NCBI GenBank assembly: GCA_014338185.1
Contig: QUBV01000013.1
Coordinates: 1-64,000, forward strand
Direction: 5' to 3'
Source: Lysobacterales bacterium
GTDB taxonomy: Bacteria > Pseudomonadota > Gammaproteobacteria > Xanthomonadales > Rhodanobacteraceae
DNA length: 64,000 nucleotides
The notes beneath the pieces were generated by a model, which saw only the letters and a program-made list of their open reading frames with translations, was not told where the DNA came from and ran no database searches. Position 1 is the stretch's first letter; the number at the start of each line of letters is the position of its first letter. The position numbers and the translations under genes are program-made. Shown in pieces: positions 9,164-20,120 of this stretch.

Positions 9164-9883
9164 TCACGCCTCGCGCTCGACGCAGGGCCTGAAGATGCGC
9201 TCGATCTCGGCAGGAGTGAGCACGCGCCACTGCGCGGCGTCCAGGCCATCCAGTGACAGCGCACCGATCGCCACGCGCTGCAAGGCGAGCACGTGGTTGC
9301 CGACCGCGGCGAACATGCGCCGCACCTGGTGGTAGCGCCCCTCGTGCAGCGTGAGGCGCGCACGCCGCGGCCCGAGCGCCACGAGTTGCGCGGGTGCGAG
9401 CGGCGTGGCCTCCGACTCGAGCATGAGCCGGCCGCTGGCGAAGCACGCGCCCTCGTCGCCGCGCAGGTCATGGGCGAGCTCGGCCACGTACACCTTGGCC
9501 ACCTGCGAACGCGGCGCGATGATCCGGTGCAGCAGCGCGCCATCGTCGGTGAGCAGCAGCAGGCCCGAGGTGTCGCGATCGAGCCGCCCCACGCTCGACA
9601 CCTTGGGCTCGCGCGCGCGCCAGCGTAGCGGCAGCAGGTCCTGCACGAGGCGACCGGCGTCGCGGCTGGAGCAGGTGTAGCCGACCGGCTTGTGCAGCAT
9701 CGCGACGAAACCGGGCGCGAGGTCGAGCGGCTCGCCATCGAGGCGGATGTGGTCGTGCGCGAGCGCCGCATCAGCGGCCAGCGCGCTTCCGGCCGCGTCG
9801 GTGATGCGTCCCTCGCGCAGCATCGCCAGTACCTGCTTGCGGCTGCCATAGCCCAGGCGCGCGATGTGCTTGACCAGCTTCAT
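9164..9883 (-). CDS. rsuA: 16S rRNA pseudouridine-516 synthase (RsuA-type)
   Basis: 239 residues: an N-terminal S4-like RNA-binding segment (residues 1-50), then the RsuA/RluB/E/F catalytic fold with GRLDRDTSGLLLLT, whose Asp is the nucleophile, and the C-terminal EGRYHQVRRMFAAVGN. The opening KPVGYTCSSRD and overall length fit RsuA rather than RluB or RluE. Its ATG overlaps the stop of the upstream rsmC (ATGA), so the two small-subunit rRNA modification enzymes are probably translationally coupled. Confidence 0.82.
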   Translation of the reverse strand: MKLVKHIARLGYGSRKQVLAMLREGRITDAAGSALAADAALAHDHIRLDGEPLDLAPGFVAMLHKPVGYTCSSRDAGRLVQDLLPLRWRAREPKVSSVGRLDRDTSGLLLLTDDGALLHRIIAPRSQVAKVYVAELAHDLRGDEGACFASGRLMLESEATPLAPAQLVALGPRRARLTLHEGRYHQVRRMFAAVGNHVLALQRVAIGALSLDGLDAAQWRVLTPAEIERIFRPCVEREA

Positions 9884-10935
9884 GTGCGCACGCCGCTCGC
9901 GTTGAGCACCTTGTAGCCATCGCGCTGCACGACCTCGCGCACCTGGGCGAAGCGCTGCCCAAGCAGCGCCTCGTACGGCAGGTGGCGATTGGCCACGAGC
10001 CACAACTGGCCCGTGGGCTGCAACGCGGCGGCGGCGGTGGCGATGAATGCGCGGCCCAGCCCGGGCTGGTCGGCACGGCCGTCGTGGAACGGTGGATTGC
10101 TCACGATCGCAGCGTAGCGGCGCGGCAGGGCCTCGCAGGCATCGTGCCAGGTGAAGCGGACCGCGGGCGACCGGCCGCTGGATGCGATCGCGGCGGCGAG
10201 GTTGCGCTGCGCGGGCTCGCGCGCGAGCGCCTCGGCCTCGTACAGGTCGATCACATGCACCTGCGGGCAATGCTGCACGATGGCGCAGGCGAGGAAGCCG
10301 TAGCCGGCGCCGAGGTCGGCCACCTCGCCCGCCAGCGTTGCCGGCAGCTGCGCGGCAAGCAGCGCCGAGCCGGGATCGACGCGGTCCCACGCGAACAGGC
10401 CGGGGCAGCTCCAATAGCGGCCATCGAGGATCGTGGTCGGCTGCGCCAGGGCCCGCCAGCGCGCGAGCAGCGTGGCGTCGATGCGCGCCTGTGCGCGCGT
10501 CGCCCACAGCACGCGGCACTTGCGCCGCGAGGCATGGCCGGCCCGGCCGAGCAGCGCCTCGAAGTCGGCCTGCGCGGCGCGCGCGCCCTGGTCGTTGGCC
10601 TGCACCGCGAGGATCGCGCCGCCTTCGGCCAGCGCATCGACCGCGCGTGCCAGCAGGGCGCGCGCACGTTCGCGCTGGCGCGGCACGAACACGAGCACGG
10701 CATCGAACGGCCCGGCGCCCGCGTCCACATCCACGCACAGGCCCGCCGCGCGCAGCGCCGCATGCGCGGGCTTGAAGCCCTGCTCGCAGCGCCAGTGCGG
10801 CCCGGCGCGCCCACGCCAACCCTGCGCATCGCGCGCACCGAGCACGAGCACGCGCGCATGCGCATCCAGCGCCACCTCGCCCGTGTCCACGGGCGTGAAC
10901 AGGGCCTGGGCCAGGGCGATCGAATCGGTGCTCAC
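9880..10935 (-). CDS. rsmC: 16S rRNA guanine-1207 N2-methyltransferase (RsmC-type)
   Basis: About 351 residues in two related Rossmann-like domains. The N-terminal one is degenerate; the C-terminal one has the SAM-binding DLGAGYGFLA and the catalytic NPPFHDG, as in RsmC. It methylates G1207 of 16S rRNA in the 30S subunit. No ATG is near: either GTG at 10935 or TTG at 10941, two codons earlier, starts it. A -10 like box at 10968-10973 fits both. It is followed by rsuA with a 4-bp overlap. Confidence 0.8.
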   Translation of the reverse strand: MSTDSIALAQALFTPVDTGEVALDAHARVLVLGARDAQGWRGRAGPHWRCEQGFKPAHAALRAAGLCVDVDAGAGPFDAVLVFVPRQRERARALLARAVDALAEGGAILAVQANDQGARAAQADFEALLGRAGHASRRKCRVLWATRAQARIDATLLARWRALAQPTTILDGRYWSCPGLFAWDRVDPGSALLAAQLPATLAGEVADLGAGYGFLACAIVQHCPQVHVIDLYEAEALAREPAQRNLAAAIASSGRSPAVRFTWHDACEALPRRYAAIVSNPPFHDGRADQPGLGRAFIATAAAALQPTGQLWLVANRHLPYEALLGQRFAQVREVVQRDGYKVLNASGVRT

Positions 10936-10967
10936 GGTCAAGCGGTATGGCGCGCGGACGGGCCGCC

Positions 10968-10973
10968 AGTGTA
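10968..10973 (-). promoter_or_regulatory. Candidate -10 box of rsmC-rsuA
   Basis: TACACT on the minus strand lies about 32 bases from the proposed GTG start. It is the same kind of hexamer found before several other genes here. Confidence 0.35.
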
Positions 10974-10992
10974 ACGGCCGGCCGCGGGCCGG

Positions 10993-12765
<1,773 letters not shown>

Positions 12766-12791
12766 GGGATGGGCGTGGCTGCGGGGCGCGG

Positions 12792-12797
12792 ATTGTA
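12792..12797 (-). promoter_or_regulatory. Candidate -10 box of the ABC-F gene
   Basis: TACAAT on the minus strand lies 26 bases upstream of the ATG at 12765. No clear -35. Confidence 0.4.
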
Positions 12798-12843
12798 GCC
12801 GAGCCTCGTGTGCAAGGCGCGCGCGAACGCGCGCTGCCGCGAC

Positions 12844-14814
12844 CTAGCCGCGGCGCGCGAGCCGGCGCGCGCCCGCGCCCGCGAGCAGCAACAGGCCGGC
12901 CAGCAGCCACAGGCTCCAGCGCGAGGCGACCGGCACCGCCCGCGCGCTACCGGCCATGCACACGGGCGGCTGCGGCGCCGGCCCCGGACCGGGCCAGGCC
13001 GCCGCGAACGCCTGCGCGTCACTGCAATCGACGCGGCCGTCGCCATCGAAGTCGCCGGCGAGGCAGGCCTCGAGCTGGGCGCCGCTGGCATGGATGCAGG
13101 CGGCCAGGCGGCCGGCATCGTCGCCATCGAGCGCGCCATTGCCGTTGTAGTCGCCACGCAGGAAGCTGCCCAGCGCCAGGCTACCGCTGGCCATCGTCAC
13201 CGGCGGCGAGCGTCCGCTCTGCTCCCACAGCGAATACAGCGTGTCGCCCCAATGGTCGGTCACGTTGGCGTCGCGCAGCGCCTCGATGTAGTGCCTGGTC
13301 GCGGTCTGGTAGTGCACCGCCACCTGCACCTGGGCCGCGCCCTCGGGCAGCCAGAAGCGCACATCGTCCCAGTACTGGCCGTCGGCGTAGTCGCGCCCGA
13401 CCACCGGCGCCCCGGCAGCCGCATAGGCCGCGTTGACGAAGCCGCGCGGCGGGATGCGGGTGTCCTTGACCAGCGTGTCGGCCAGGGCCATGTGGGTGGT
13501 GCGACCGGCCGGATAGCCGGTGAGCGCGGCGGCTTCGGTGGACAGGCCCACGGCCATCTCGTAGACCACGGTGCTGTGCTCGTCGAGTTCGGCGGTGGCC
13601 GGATCGTAGCCGCCATAGGTGCGCAGCACGTTGCTCGCGGCATCGAGCACGCGCACCTCGACCCAGGCGCGGCGGCCCTCGATGTGGCCGGTCGGCAGCT
13701 TGTGGCCGGACTCGTTGATCACGCGCGCGCGCAGCACGCCACCGGGCTGTTGCTCCAGCTGCAGCGAGGCCGCGCGCGCGAGCATGTCGTTGGCGCGCGC
13801 CATGCCCACCGCGATCGCGGCGGGGTCGACCGCAGGGTCACCCGCGTTGTAGCGGCCGATGATGTCGAGCACCCACGACGAGGCGCCCGCGAAATCGTGG
13901 CTGCGCAGGTCGGGACGGTCGGGGCCGCCTACCGCGGCACGGCCCGCGCGCACCGGCATGTGGCAGTCTTGGCAGGTCGACACCACGCCACCGCCATCGC
14001 CGCCAAAGCGCCCGCCCATGTCGACGCCGCCGTTGGCGAACGCCGACAGCTTCCACTCCGAATAGGTGCGCTCGAGCGGAAAATGCTGCGCGGGATCGGC
14101 GCTTGGCGCGGGCGTATCGAGGCTGTTGTAGCGATAGGTGCCATCGCCCTGGCGCGACACCGCCACGTTGCCCACGTCATGGCAGGTGCCGCACAGCGCG
14201 CCGCTGCGGTGATACGGCGAGGTCAGCAACATGTGCGGCGGCGAGGCGTCGGCGCGCGGACCACGTCGCGTGCCATCGGGGTCGAGCACGAACATCGCGT
14301 TGCCCGCATGTGTGGGCACTTGTGTCAGAGCGGCGAGGATGGACTGGTCCTCGGCCGGACTGATGCCGGGCTTGTAGACCGGATCGACCATCGCATGGCA
14401 GAAATGGCAGTCCACGCCTTCCCTGTCGCGTGCGCCCAGCGCGCTGCCGTCGGGAGTGGTCACCGTACCTGTGACCACCGCCATCGGCACGTGACAGCGC
14501 AGGCAATAGGATCCGACGTTGGCGACGTCCTGGTTGGCCGTGGTCATCTGCGCGAAGAACAGCGGATCGCGCCCGGCCTGTGCCATGAGGCTGCCGCGCC
14601 AGCTGTCGTGGGGCGCGGCGTCGACGCCGGTGTTGGCATGACAGCTGCGGCAGTTCTGCGGCGGGAAAAGGCTGCTCGCATCGACATCGCCGGGCTGGGT
14701 GCCGGGCACGAGGAAATCGCGCTGGGTGAGCGGCAACGGATCGGCCAGCGCCAGCAGTGCCCACAGGCCGCAGATCGCCGCACCCGCCCAGCGCCACCTT
14801 GCCGCCACAGCCAT
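12844..14814 (-). CDS. Exported five-heme cytochrome c with dockerin-like repeats and C-terminal sorting helix
   Basis: 656 residues with an N-terminal signal peptide. Five CxxCH heme-binding motifs are visible near residues 55, 104, 136, 198 and 261, as in tetra/octaheme cytochrome families that act on small nitrogen or sulfur compounds or carry electrons. The region after about 300 is beta-rich and heme-free. Near the C-terminus are two calcium-binding, dockerin-like loops (GDYNGNGALDGDD and GDFDGDGRVDCSD). A final PVASRWSLWLLAGLLLLAG segment followed by an Arg-rich end resembles IPTL/PEP-CTERM sorting tails. This combination suggests a surface or outer-membrane electron carrier. Substrate and partner are unknown. 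Confidence 0.7.
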   Translation of the reverse strand: MAVAARWRWAGAAICGLWALLALADPLPLTQRDFLVPGTQPGDVDASSLFPPQNCRSCHANTGVDAAPHDSWRGSLMAQAGRDPLFFAQMTTANQDVANVGSYCLRCHVPMAVVTGTVTTPDGSALGARDREGVDCHFCHAMVDPVYKPGISPAEDQSILAALTQVPTHAGNAMFVLDPDGTRRGPRADASPPHMLLTSPYHRSGALCGTCHDVGNVAVSRQGDGTYRYNSLDTPAPSADPAQHFPLERTYSEWKLSAFANGGVDMGGRFGGDGGGVVSTCQDCHMPVRAGRAAVGGPDRPDLRSHDFAGASSWVLDIIGRYNAGDPAVDPAAIAVGMARANDMLARAASLQLEQQPGGVLRARVINESGHKLPTGHIEGRRAWVEVRVLDAASNVLRTYGGYDPATAELDEHSTVVYEMAVGLSTEAAALTGYPAGRTTHMALADTLVKDTRIPPRGFVNAAYAAAGAPVVGRDYADGQYWDDVRFWLPEGAAQVQVAVHYQTATRHYIEALRDANVTDHWGDTLYSLWEQSGRSPPVTMASGSLALGSFLRGDYNGNGALDGDDAGRLAACIHASGAQLEACLAGDFDGDGRVDCSDAQAFAAAWPGPGPAPQPPVCMAGSARAVPVASRWSLWLLAGLLLLAGAGARRLARRG

Positions 14815-15021
14815 GGCCTGTCTCCCCTTGAGTGCGAGCGATGCTCGACGCTGTCGGCACGACCGGCCCTGACCTGGATCAAGCCGCAAGCGGCCGCTGC
14901 CTGAAAGCGTGAATCGCAACACAGTTCCCGCGCCGCGCGCAAGCCGGGACCGGGCTCGGCTTGCGTGCGCAGGGCCGGCCTCGGATCATGGCGCCTCATC
15001 GTCCAACGGATGTGTGGCCCC

Positions 15022-17847
15022 ATGACGAACCCCAGCACCGCCGCCATGGCATGTCGCAACTTGCGCCTGCGCGACCACAGGCCCGCTTGGCTCGCGCTGT
15101 TGCTTGGCGCGCTGACATCGTTCCAGGCGGCCTGGGCATTGCCTGGCGACCCGCCGCAACCGCGCATGGTGCTCGAGGGCCAGGCGGTGGCCTGGGCCAG
15201 CGCCAAAAACGACCGCGGCGCAGTGGCCAAGTCGCTGCAGCTGGGCGCGCTCGAGCTCACGCTCAAGCGTTCGCCCGAGCGCCAGGCTGCGTTCGAGGCC
15301 TATCTCGCCCAGCTGCAGGACCCGACCTCGCCCAACTACCAGCGCTGGCTCACGCCCAGTCAGATCGGCGCCCGCTTCGGCGCGAGCGAGACCGATATCG
15401 CGCGCGTGGGCGACTGGCTGCGCAGCCGGGGCCTGCAAGTCGAATCGATCTCCAACAGCCGCACCCACATCCGTTTCAGCGGCACCGCCGGCGCGGTCAG
15501 CGCAGCCTTTGGCACGCGTCTGCACTGGTATCGGATCGCCGACGGCAGCAAGCGCATGGCACCGGCCGACGCGGTGACGGTTCCGCACGAGCTGGGTGAC
15601 CTCATCGATGGCGTGACCGGGCTGAGCCCGACGCGCTTCACGCCGCTGGCACGCATGCAGCGCAAGCAGTCCACGCTCGACGTGGATGGCCATCCGGCGC
15701 TGTCCAACTGCCAGGGCACCGTCTGTTCGTACTTCGTCACACCGGGCGACTTCGCCAAGATCTACGGACAGTCGCGCGCGACCGCGCAGGGCCTGGATGG
15801 CCGTGGCCAGACCATCGCCGTGCTTGGCCGCGCCCGCGTGAACGAGGCCGACATCCAGGCCTTCGGCGCGCGCACCAACGTGACGATGAAGACGCCGATG
15901 GTGGTGATTCCGCCCGATGGCGCCGATCCCGGGCCACCGGCCACCACCTGTGGCACCACCGGCACGCCCAGCTGCGACGACCCGGATGAATCGTTCGGGG
16001 ACCAGGGCGAGGCCACGCTCGATGTCACGCGCGCGGGCAGCGTGGCGCCCGGCGCCGACATCAAGCTCATCGTGAGCGGCGATCGCGACGACACCGACGG
16101 GCTGTGGTTCGCCCTCGAGCACGCGGTCGACTCCGAACCACTGGAGGCGCCGATCATCAGCATCAGCTTCGGTTCCTGCGAAGGCGCCAACTCGCAGGCA
16201 GCGGCCAATTGGCTCGACAGCATCTTCATGCAGGCCGCCATGCAGGGCCAATCGGTGTTCGTTTCCTCGGGCGACGCCGGCGCGGCCGATTGTGCCAAGT
16301 ACTTCACCGCACCCGAACCCGGCCTCACCCGCAGCACCAACATCCTGTGCGCATCCAGCCACGTCACCTGCGTGGGCGGCACGGGCTTCGGCATCGGCAC
16401 CGACACCCGCGAGTACTGGAACCCCGGCAACACCACCGGCCTCGTCTCGGCCAAGGGCTACGTCCCGGAGGGCGCGTGGAACGAGCCGGTCGATGATGAG
16501 GGCAAGAGTTACGTGGCCGCCACCGGCGGCGGCGTGAGCCGCTACATCCGCCGGCCGCCGTGGCAGGTGGCGCCGGGCGTACCCGGCGGCACACAGGGCC
16601 GCTACCTGCCCGATGTGTCCTTCGGCGCTTCGCAGAAGAACGGCTACTTCGGCTGCATGGCGGCATCGGGCGGCTCGTGCGTGCCGGGTGACGACAGCCG
16701 GTTCCATTTCGTGCTGTGGGGCGGCACCTCGGCCTCTGCACCGAGCATGGCCGGCGTCGCCGCGCTCATCAACCAGAAGGCGCAGGTCAAACAGGGCAAT
16801 CTCAATCCACGCCTGTACTCGCTTGCGGCCAATGCCAATACGATCTACCACGACGTGACCGTGGCAAGCAGTGGCGTGACCAACTGCTCGGCCGGATCAG
16901 CGAGCCTGTGCAACAACAGCCTGCCGGGTCCGACCGGACTCACCGGCGGCGTCGAGGGCTATGTGGTCGGCCCGGGCTACGATCTCGCCACCGGCCTTGG
17001 CTCGATCGACATTTCCAACCTGCTCGATGCCTGGGTCGCGTCGGCCAACCGCTTTGCGTTGAGCGGCTCGTGGGGCGATCCGCTCGCCGACAGCCAGGGC
17101 CTGGTGATGGAAGTGTCGCCGGACCTGTTCGGCGCGAATCACGGCAACCTGTTCGCGGGCTGGTTCACCTTCGACATGGCCGGCCGGCAACGCTGGTACA
17201 CGGTGCAGGGTGCGGTCGACGGCAGCAACGGTTCCACGATGTCGATCTACCAGACCCTGGGCGGGCGGTTCGACTCGGCCCAGGCCACCACCACCCAGGC
17301 GGTCGGCCAGGCCACCGTCACCTTCAGCGACTGCAACCGCGCCAGCCTGTCCTACGACTTCGACGATGGCCGCCGTGGCCTGATTCCGCTGCAGCGGCTG
17401 CTCGCCGACGTCAACTGCGGCGATCCACAGGCGGCACCCGCCAACTACACGCGCAACGGCGCCTGGCCCGATCCGGGCAACAGCGGGCAAGGCTTGATCC
17501 TGGACTTCAATCCACCGCAGGGCGTGCTGTTCGGCGCCTGGTATACCTTCCTGCCCAACGGCACCGCCGGCAGCGGCCCCGATGGCCAACACTGGTTCAC
17601 CTTGCAAAGCCTGTCGGCCCCCAACCAGACCACGTTCAACTCGATCGGCATCTTTGACACGACGGGTGGCGTGTTCGATGCGCCCGCGTCGACCCAGACC
17701 GTGCAGGTGGGCACCGGCACGCTCAGCTTCAGCAGCTGCACGCGCGGGCGTTTCGACTACCACTTGACCAGCGGCAGCCATGCCGGCCGCAGCGGCACAC
17801 TCGACATCCAACGCCTGACCCCCGCGCCACAGGGCTGCACACCCTGA
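15022..17847 (+). CDS. Secreted S53 serine-carboxyl peptidase (sedolisin family) with duplicated C-terminal domain
   Basis: 941 residues. A signal peptide (hydrophobic core AWLALLLGALTSFQAAWA) is followed by a pro-kumamolisin activation domain (about 50-210) and an S53 catalytic domain (about 230-670). The catalytic set is visible: Glu330 and Asp334 in DQGEATLD, oxyanion Asp418 in SSGDAGA, and nucleophile Ser570 in GGTSASAP. Two homologous modules of about 120 residues follow (GSWGDPLADSQGL... and GAWPDPGNSGQGL...), each with W-F/Y-T cores. It is an acid-active endopeptidase acting outside the cell. ATG 15022 was chosen; ATG 15010 is also in frame. Confidence 0.85.
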   Translation: MTNPSTAAMACRNLRLRDHRPAWLALLLGALTSFQAAWALPGDPPQPRMVLEGQAVAWASAKNDRGAVAKSLQLGALELTLKRSPERQAAFEAYLAQLQDPTSPNYQRWLTPSQIGARFGASETDIARVGDWLRSRGLQVESISNSRTHIRFSGTAGAVSAAFGTRLHWYRIADGSKRMAPADAVTVPHELGDLIDGVTGLSPTRFTPLARMQRKQSTLDVDGHPALSNCQGTVCSYFVTPGDFAKIYGQSRATAQGLDGRGQTIAVLGRARVNEADIQAFGARTNVTMKTPMVVIPPDGADPGPPATTCGTTGTPSCDDPDESFGDQGEATLDVTRAGSVAPGADIKLIVSGDRDDTDGLWFALEHAVDSEPLEAPIISISFGSCEGANSQAAANWLDSIFMQAAMQGQSVFVSSGDAGAADCAKYFTAPEPGLTRSTNILCASSHVTCVGGTGFGIGTDTREYWNPGNTTGLVSAKGYVPEGAWNEPVDDEGKSYVAATGGGVSRYIRRPPWQVAPGVPGGTQGRYLPDVSFGASQKNGYFGCMAASGGSCVPGDDSRFHFVLWGGTSASAPSMAGVAALINQKAQVKQGNLNPRLYSLAANANTIYHDVTVASSGVTNCSAGSASLCNNSLPGPTGLTGGVEGYVVGPGYDLATGLGSIDISNLLDAWVASANRFALSGSWGDPLADSQGLVMEVSPDLFGANHGNLFAGWFTFDMAGRQRWYTVQGAVDGSNGSTMSIYQTLGGRFDSAQATTTQAVGQATVTFSDCNRASLSYDFDDGRRGLIPLQRLLADVNCGDPQAAPANYTRNGAWPDPGNSGQGLILDFNPPQGVLFGAWYTFLPNGTAGSGPDGQHWFTLQSLSAPNQTTFNSIGIFDTTGGVFDAPASTQTVQVGTGTLSFSSCTRGRFDYHLTSGSHAGRSGTLDIQRLTPAPQGCTP

Positions 17848-17885
17848 TCGCGAGTGCCACCGTGCCGTTGCACGCGGCCGCGCAG

Positions 17886-17891
17886 TAAAAT
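17886..17891 (+). promoter_or_regulatory. Candidate -10 box of the YebC gene
   Basis: TAAAAT lies 33 bases before the ATG at 17925 in an otherwise very GC-rich gap. Confidence 0.4.
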
Positions 17892-17924
17892 GCGCGGCTC
17901 GTTTTCCGCTACGCAGGCACCGCC

Positions 17925-18641
17925 ATGGGCAGAGGCCCCAGCATCGAGAACCGCAAGAACGCCGAGGACGCGCGCCGCGGCAAGATCTTCACCAAGCTGA
18001 TCCGCGAGATCACGGTCGCCGCGCGCACCGGTGCCGACCCGGCGGGCAACCCGCGCCTGCGCGCGGCCATGGACAAGGCGCTCGCGGCCAACATGCCCAA
18101 GGACACGATGGAACGCGCGATCCGGCGTGGGTCGGGCGCCGACGGCGCCGACGACATGCAGGAACTGCGCTACGAAGGCTATGGTCCCTCCGGCATCGCG
18201 CTCATCATCGACGCGATGACCGACAACCCGGTGCGCACCGTGGCCGAGGTGCGCCATGCGCTCACCAAGCACGGTGGCAACCTCGGCACCAACGGTTCGG
18301 TCGCGTTCCAGTTCAAGCGCGTGGGCGAGCTGGTGTTCGACACCCAAGCGGCAGGCAGCGAGGACCGCGTGCTCGAAACCGCGATCGAAGCGGGCGCCGA
18401 CGATGTGGTCGCCGGTGGCGGCGTGAGCGAGGTGCTGTGCGCACCCGAGCAGTTCGAGACGGTCAAGGCCGCGTTGCACGCGGCCGGCTGCGTACCGATC
18501 AGGGCCGACATCGTGATGCGCCCCGAGAACCGCACCGCGGTGAGCGGTGAAGCCGCGCAGACGCTGCATGAGCTGCTCGACTGGCTCGACGCGCTCGACG
18601 ACGTGCAGGAGGTCTACCACAACGCCGAGCTGGGCGACTGA
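17925..18641 (+). CDS. yebC: YebC/PmpR family protein (TACO1 homologue)
   Basis: 238 residues of the YebC family. The N-terminal [19 protein letters not shown] segment, the [11 protein letters not shown] core and the acidic C-terminal domain ([19 protein letters not shown]) are intact. The extreme N-terminus ([11 protein letters not shown]) differs from the common MAGHSKWANI opening. Members were first described as transcription regulators and are now also linked to relieving ribosome stalling. It is cytoplasmic. It has its own -10 box and stands between two secreted-protein genes. Confidence 0.88.
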   Translation: MGRGPSIENRKNAEDARRGKIFTKLIREITVAARTGADPAGNPRLRAAMDKALAANMPKDTMERAIRRGSGADGADDMQELRYEGYGPSGIALIIDAMTDNPVRTVAEVRHALTKHGGNLGTNGSVAFQFKRVGELVFDTQAAGSEDRVLETAIEAGADDVVAGGGVSEVLCAPEQFETVKAALHAAGCVPIRADIVMRPENRTAVSGEAAQTLHELLDWLDALDDVQEVYHNAELGD

Positions 18642-18742
18642 GACGGCGTGGCGGCCATCGCCCGGGTGCTGCTTTCGCCAGGGCACGCTGGCATGCACAA
18701 TGGGCGCGCTCGCGCCCTTCCACCGCTGCCGGGACCACGACG

Positions 18743-19342
18743 ATGCCATCGATGCGCCACGCGCCACTAGCGATCCTGCTGAGCCTGGCGGCACTGCCTG
18801 CCACGGCCGCCAACCTCATCACCAATCCCAACTTCACCACCGACATCAGCGCCTGGTCGGCCATCGACTCGGGTACCACCTTGGCGTTCGATGCGAGCAA
18901 GGATGCCAACGACTCGCCGGCCTCCGGCTCGCTCGCCATTTCCTCAAACGGCAGCGGCGGACTGGCCGCGACCCAGTGCATCGCCTCGCCCGTGGGATCG
19001 GAGTTCTCGTTCGGCGCGAAGATCCTCGTTGGCGGGGCGATGATGTACGGCATGACCTGCGAGGCCTACGCCAGCAGCGACTGCAGCGGTTCGATGCTCG
19101 ACAGTGCCGACGCCGCCGAGGGTGCCCCCGCTCCGAACGAATGGATTCCGTTCGACAGCGCCAGCCCGTTCCAGCTGCCAAACGGCACCAACAGCGTGCT
19201 GTGCCGCATCACCGCAATGCAGCCGGTCAAGCGTGCCGGTACTGACACGCCACAGGGCACCTTGGTCTCGGTGTGGGCCGATGACGTCTACTTCGGCCCG
19301 GGCACCACGCCGGTAAGCCTGCAGACCTTCATCGTCGACTGA
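18743..19342 (+). CDS. Small secreted protein with carbohydrate-binding-like beta fold, unknown function
   Basis: 199 residues. A signal peptide (LAILLSLAALPATAA) precedes NLITNPNFTTDISAW, an opening typical of jelly-roll modules such as CBM4/9-like domains in exported proteins. It has several Cys pairs and is rich in Ser, Ala and Gly. No catalytic motif is visible. It could bind glycans or act as a structural surface protein. A second ATG lies three codons downstream (18752). Confidence 0.55.
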   Translation: MPSMRHAPLAILLSLAALPATAANLITNPNFTTDISAWSAIDSGTTLAFDASKDANDSPASGSLAISSNGSGGLAATQCIASPVGSEFSFGAKILVGGAMMYGMTCEAYASSDCSGSMLDSADAAEGAPAPNEWIPFDSASPFQLPNGTNSVLCRITAMQPVKRAGTDTPQGTLVSVWADDVYFGPGTTPVSLQTFIVD

Positions 19343-19363
19343 GCACCGCCGCGCGCGGCCTGC

Positions 19364-20077
19364 TCACCACTGCGTGCGCGCGGGCAGCAGCTCGCGCAGT
19401 TCGGGCTCGGTCAGGTTGCGCCACTGGCCGAGCTTGAGCGCGCCGAGCCTGATGTTGACGATGCGCACGCGCCGCAGCTGGGTCACCCGATAGCCGAATG
19501 CCGCTGCCATGAGGCGGATCTGGCGGTTGAGTCCCTGGGTGAGCACGATGCGGAAGCCATACTTGGCGATGCGCGCGGTGCGGCAGGGTTTGGTCATCTG
19601 CCCATGCACGCGCACGCCGCGCGCCATGCCCGCGAGGAACTCCGGCGTGACGGGTCGATTGACCGCGACGAGGTATTCCTTTTCGTGGCGGTTCTCGGCG
19701 CGCAGGATTTCGTTGACGATGTCACCATTGCTGGTGAGCAGGATCAGTCCTTCCGAGTCCTTGTCGAGCCGGCCGATCGGGAAGATGCGCTGCTCATGGC
19801 CGACGAAGTCGACGATGTTGCCGCCCACCGCATGCTCGGTGGTGCAGGTGATGCCGACCGGCTTGTTGAGCGCGATGTAGACGTGGCGGCGTCCGCCCGG
19901 GCGCGGCTTGCGTGAGGACAGCGGCTGGCCGTCGACGAGCACCGCGTCGCCGTCGGCGAGCTGGGTGCCGATGTCGGCGACCACGCCATTGACCTGGACG
20001 CGTCGCGCGGCGATCAGGCGATCGGCCTCGCGCCGCGAGCAGTGGCCGCTGTCGGCGATGAACTTGTTCAAACGCAT
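19364..20077 (-). CDS. rluF: 23S rRNA pseudouridine synthase (RluF-type)
   Basis: 237 residues: an S4 domain (MRLNKFIADSGHCSRREAD) and the RsuA-family catalytic fold with GRLDKDSEGLILLT (nucleophilic Asp). The TQGLNRQIRLMAAAFGY stretch and the ending ELRELLPA are typical of RluF, which modifies U2604 of 23S rRNA. A TACAAT -10 box lies only six bases before the ATG, so the transcript may be leaderless. Confidence 0.82.
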   Translation of the reverse strand: MRLNKFIADSGHCSRREADRLIAARRVQVNGVVADIGTQLADGDAVLVDGQPLSSRKPRPGGRRHVYIALNKPVGITCTTEHAVGGNIVDFVGHEQRIFPIGRLDKDSEGLILLTSNGDIVNEILRAENRHEKEYLVAVNRPVTPEFLAGMARGVRVHGQMTKPCRTARIAKYGFRIVLTQGLNRQIRLMAAAFGYRVTQLRRVRIVNIRLGALKLGQWRNLTEPELRELLPARTQW

Positions 20078-20083
20078 CGGCCC

Positions 20084-20089
20084 ATTGTA
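20084..20089 (-). promoter_or_regulatory. -10 box placing the start site at the rluF ATG
   Basis: TACAAT on the minus strand is followed by six bases and then the ATG, so transcription would begin at or next to the start codon. Confidence 0.45.
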
Positions 20090-20120
20090 ACGGTACGGAC
20101 GACGCCGCCGGCCCTGCGCG

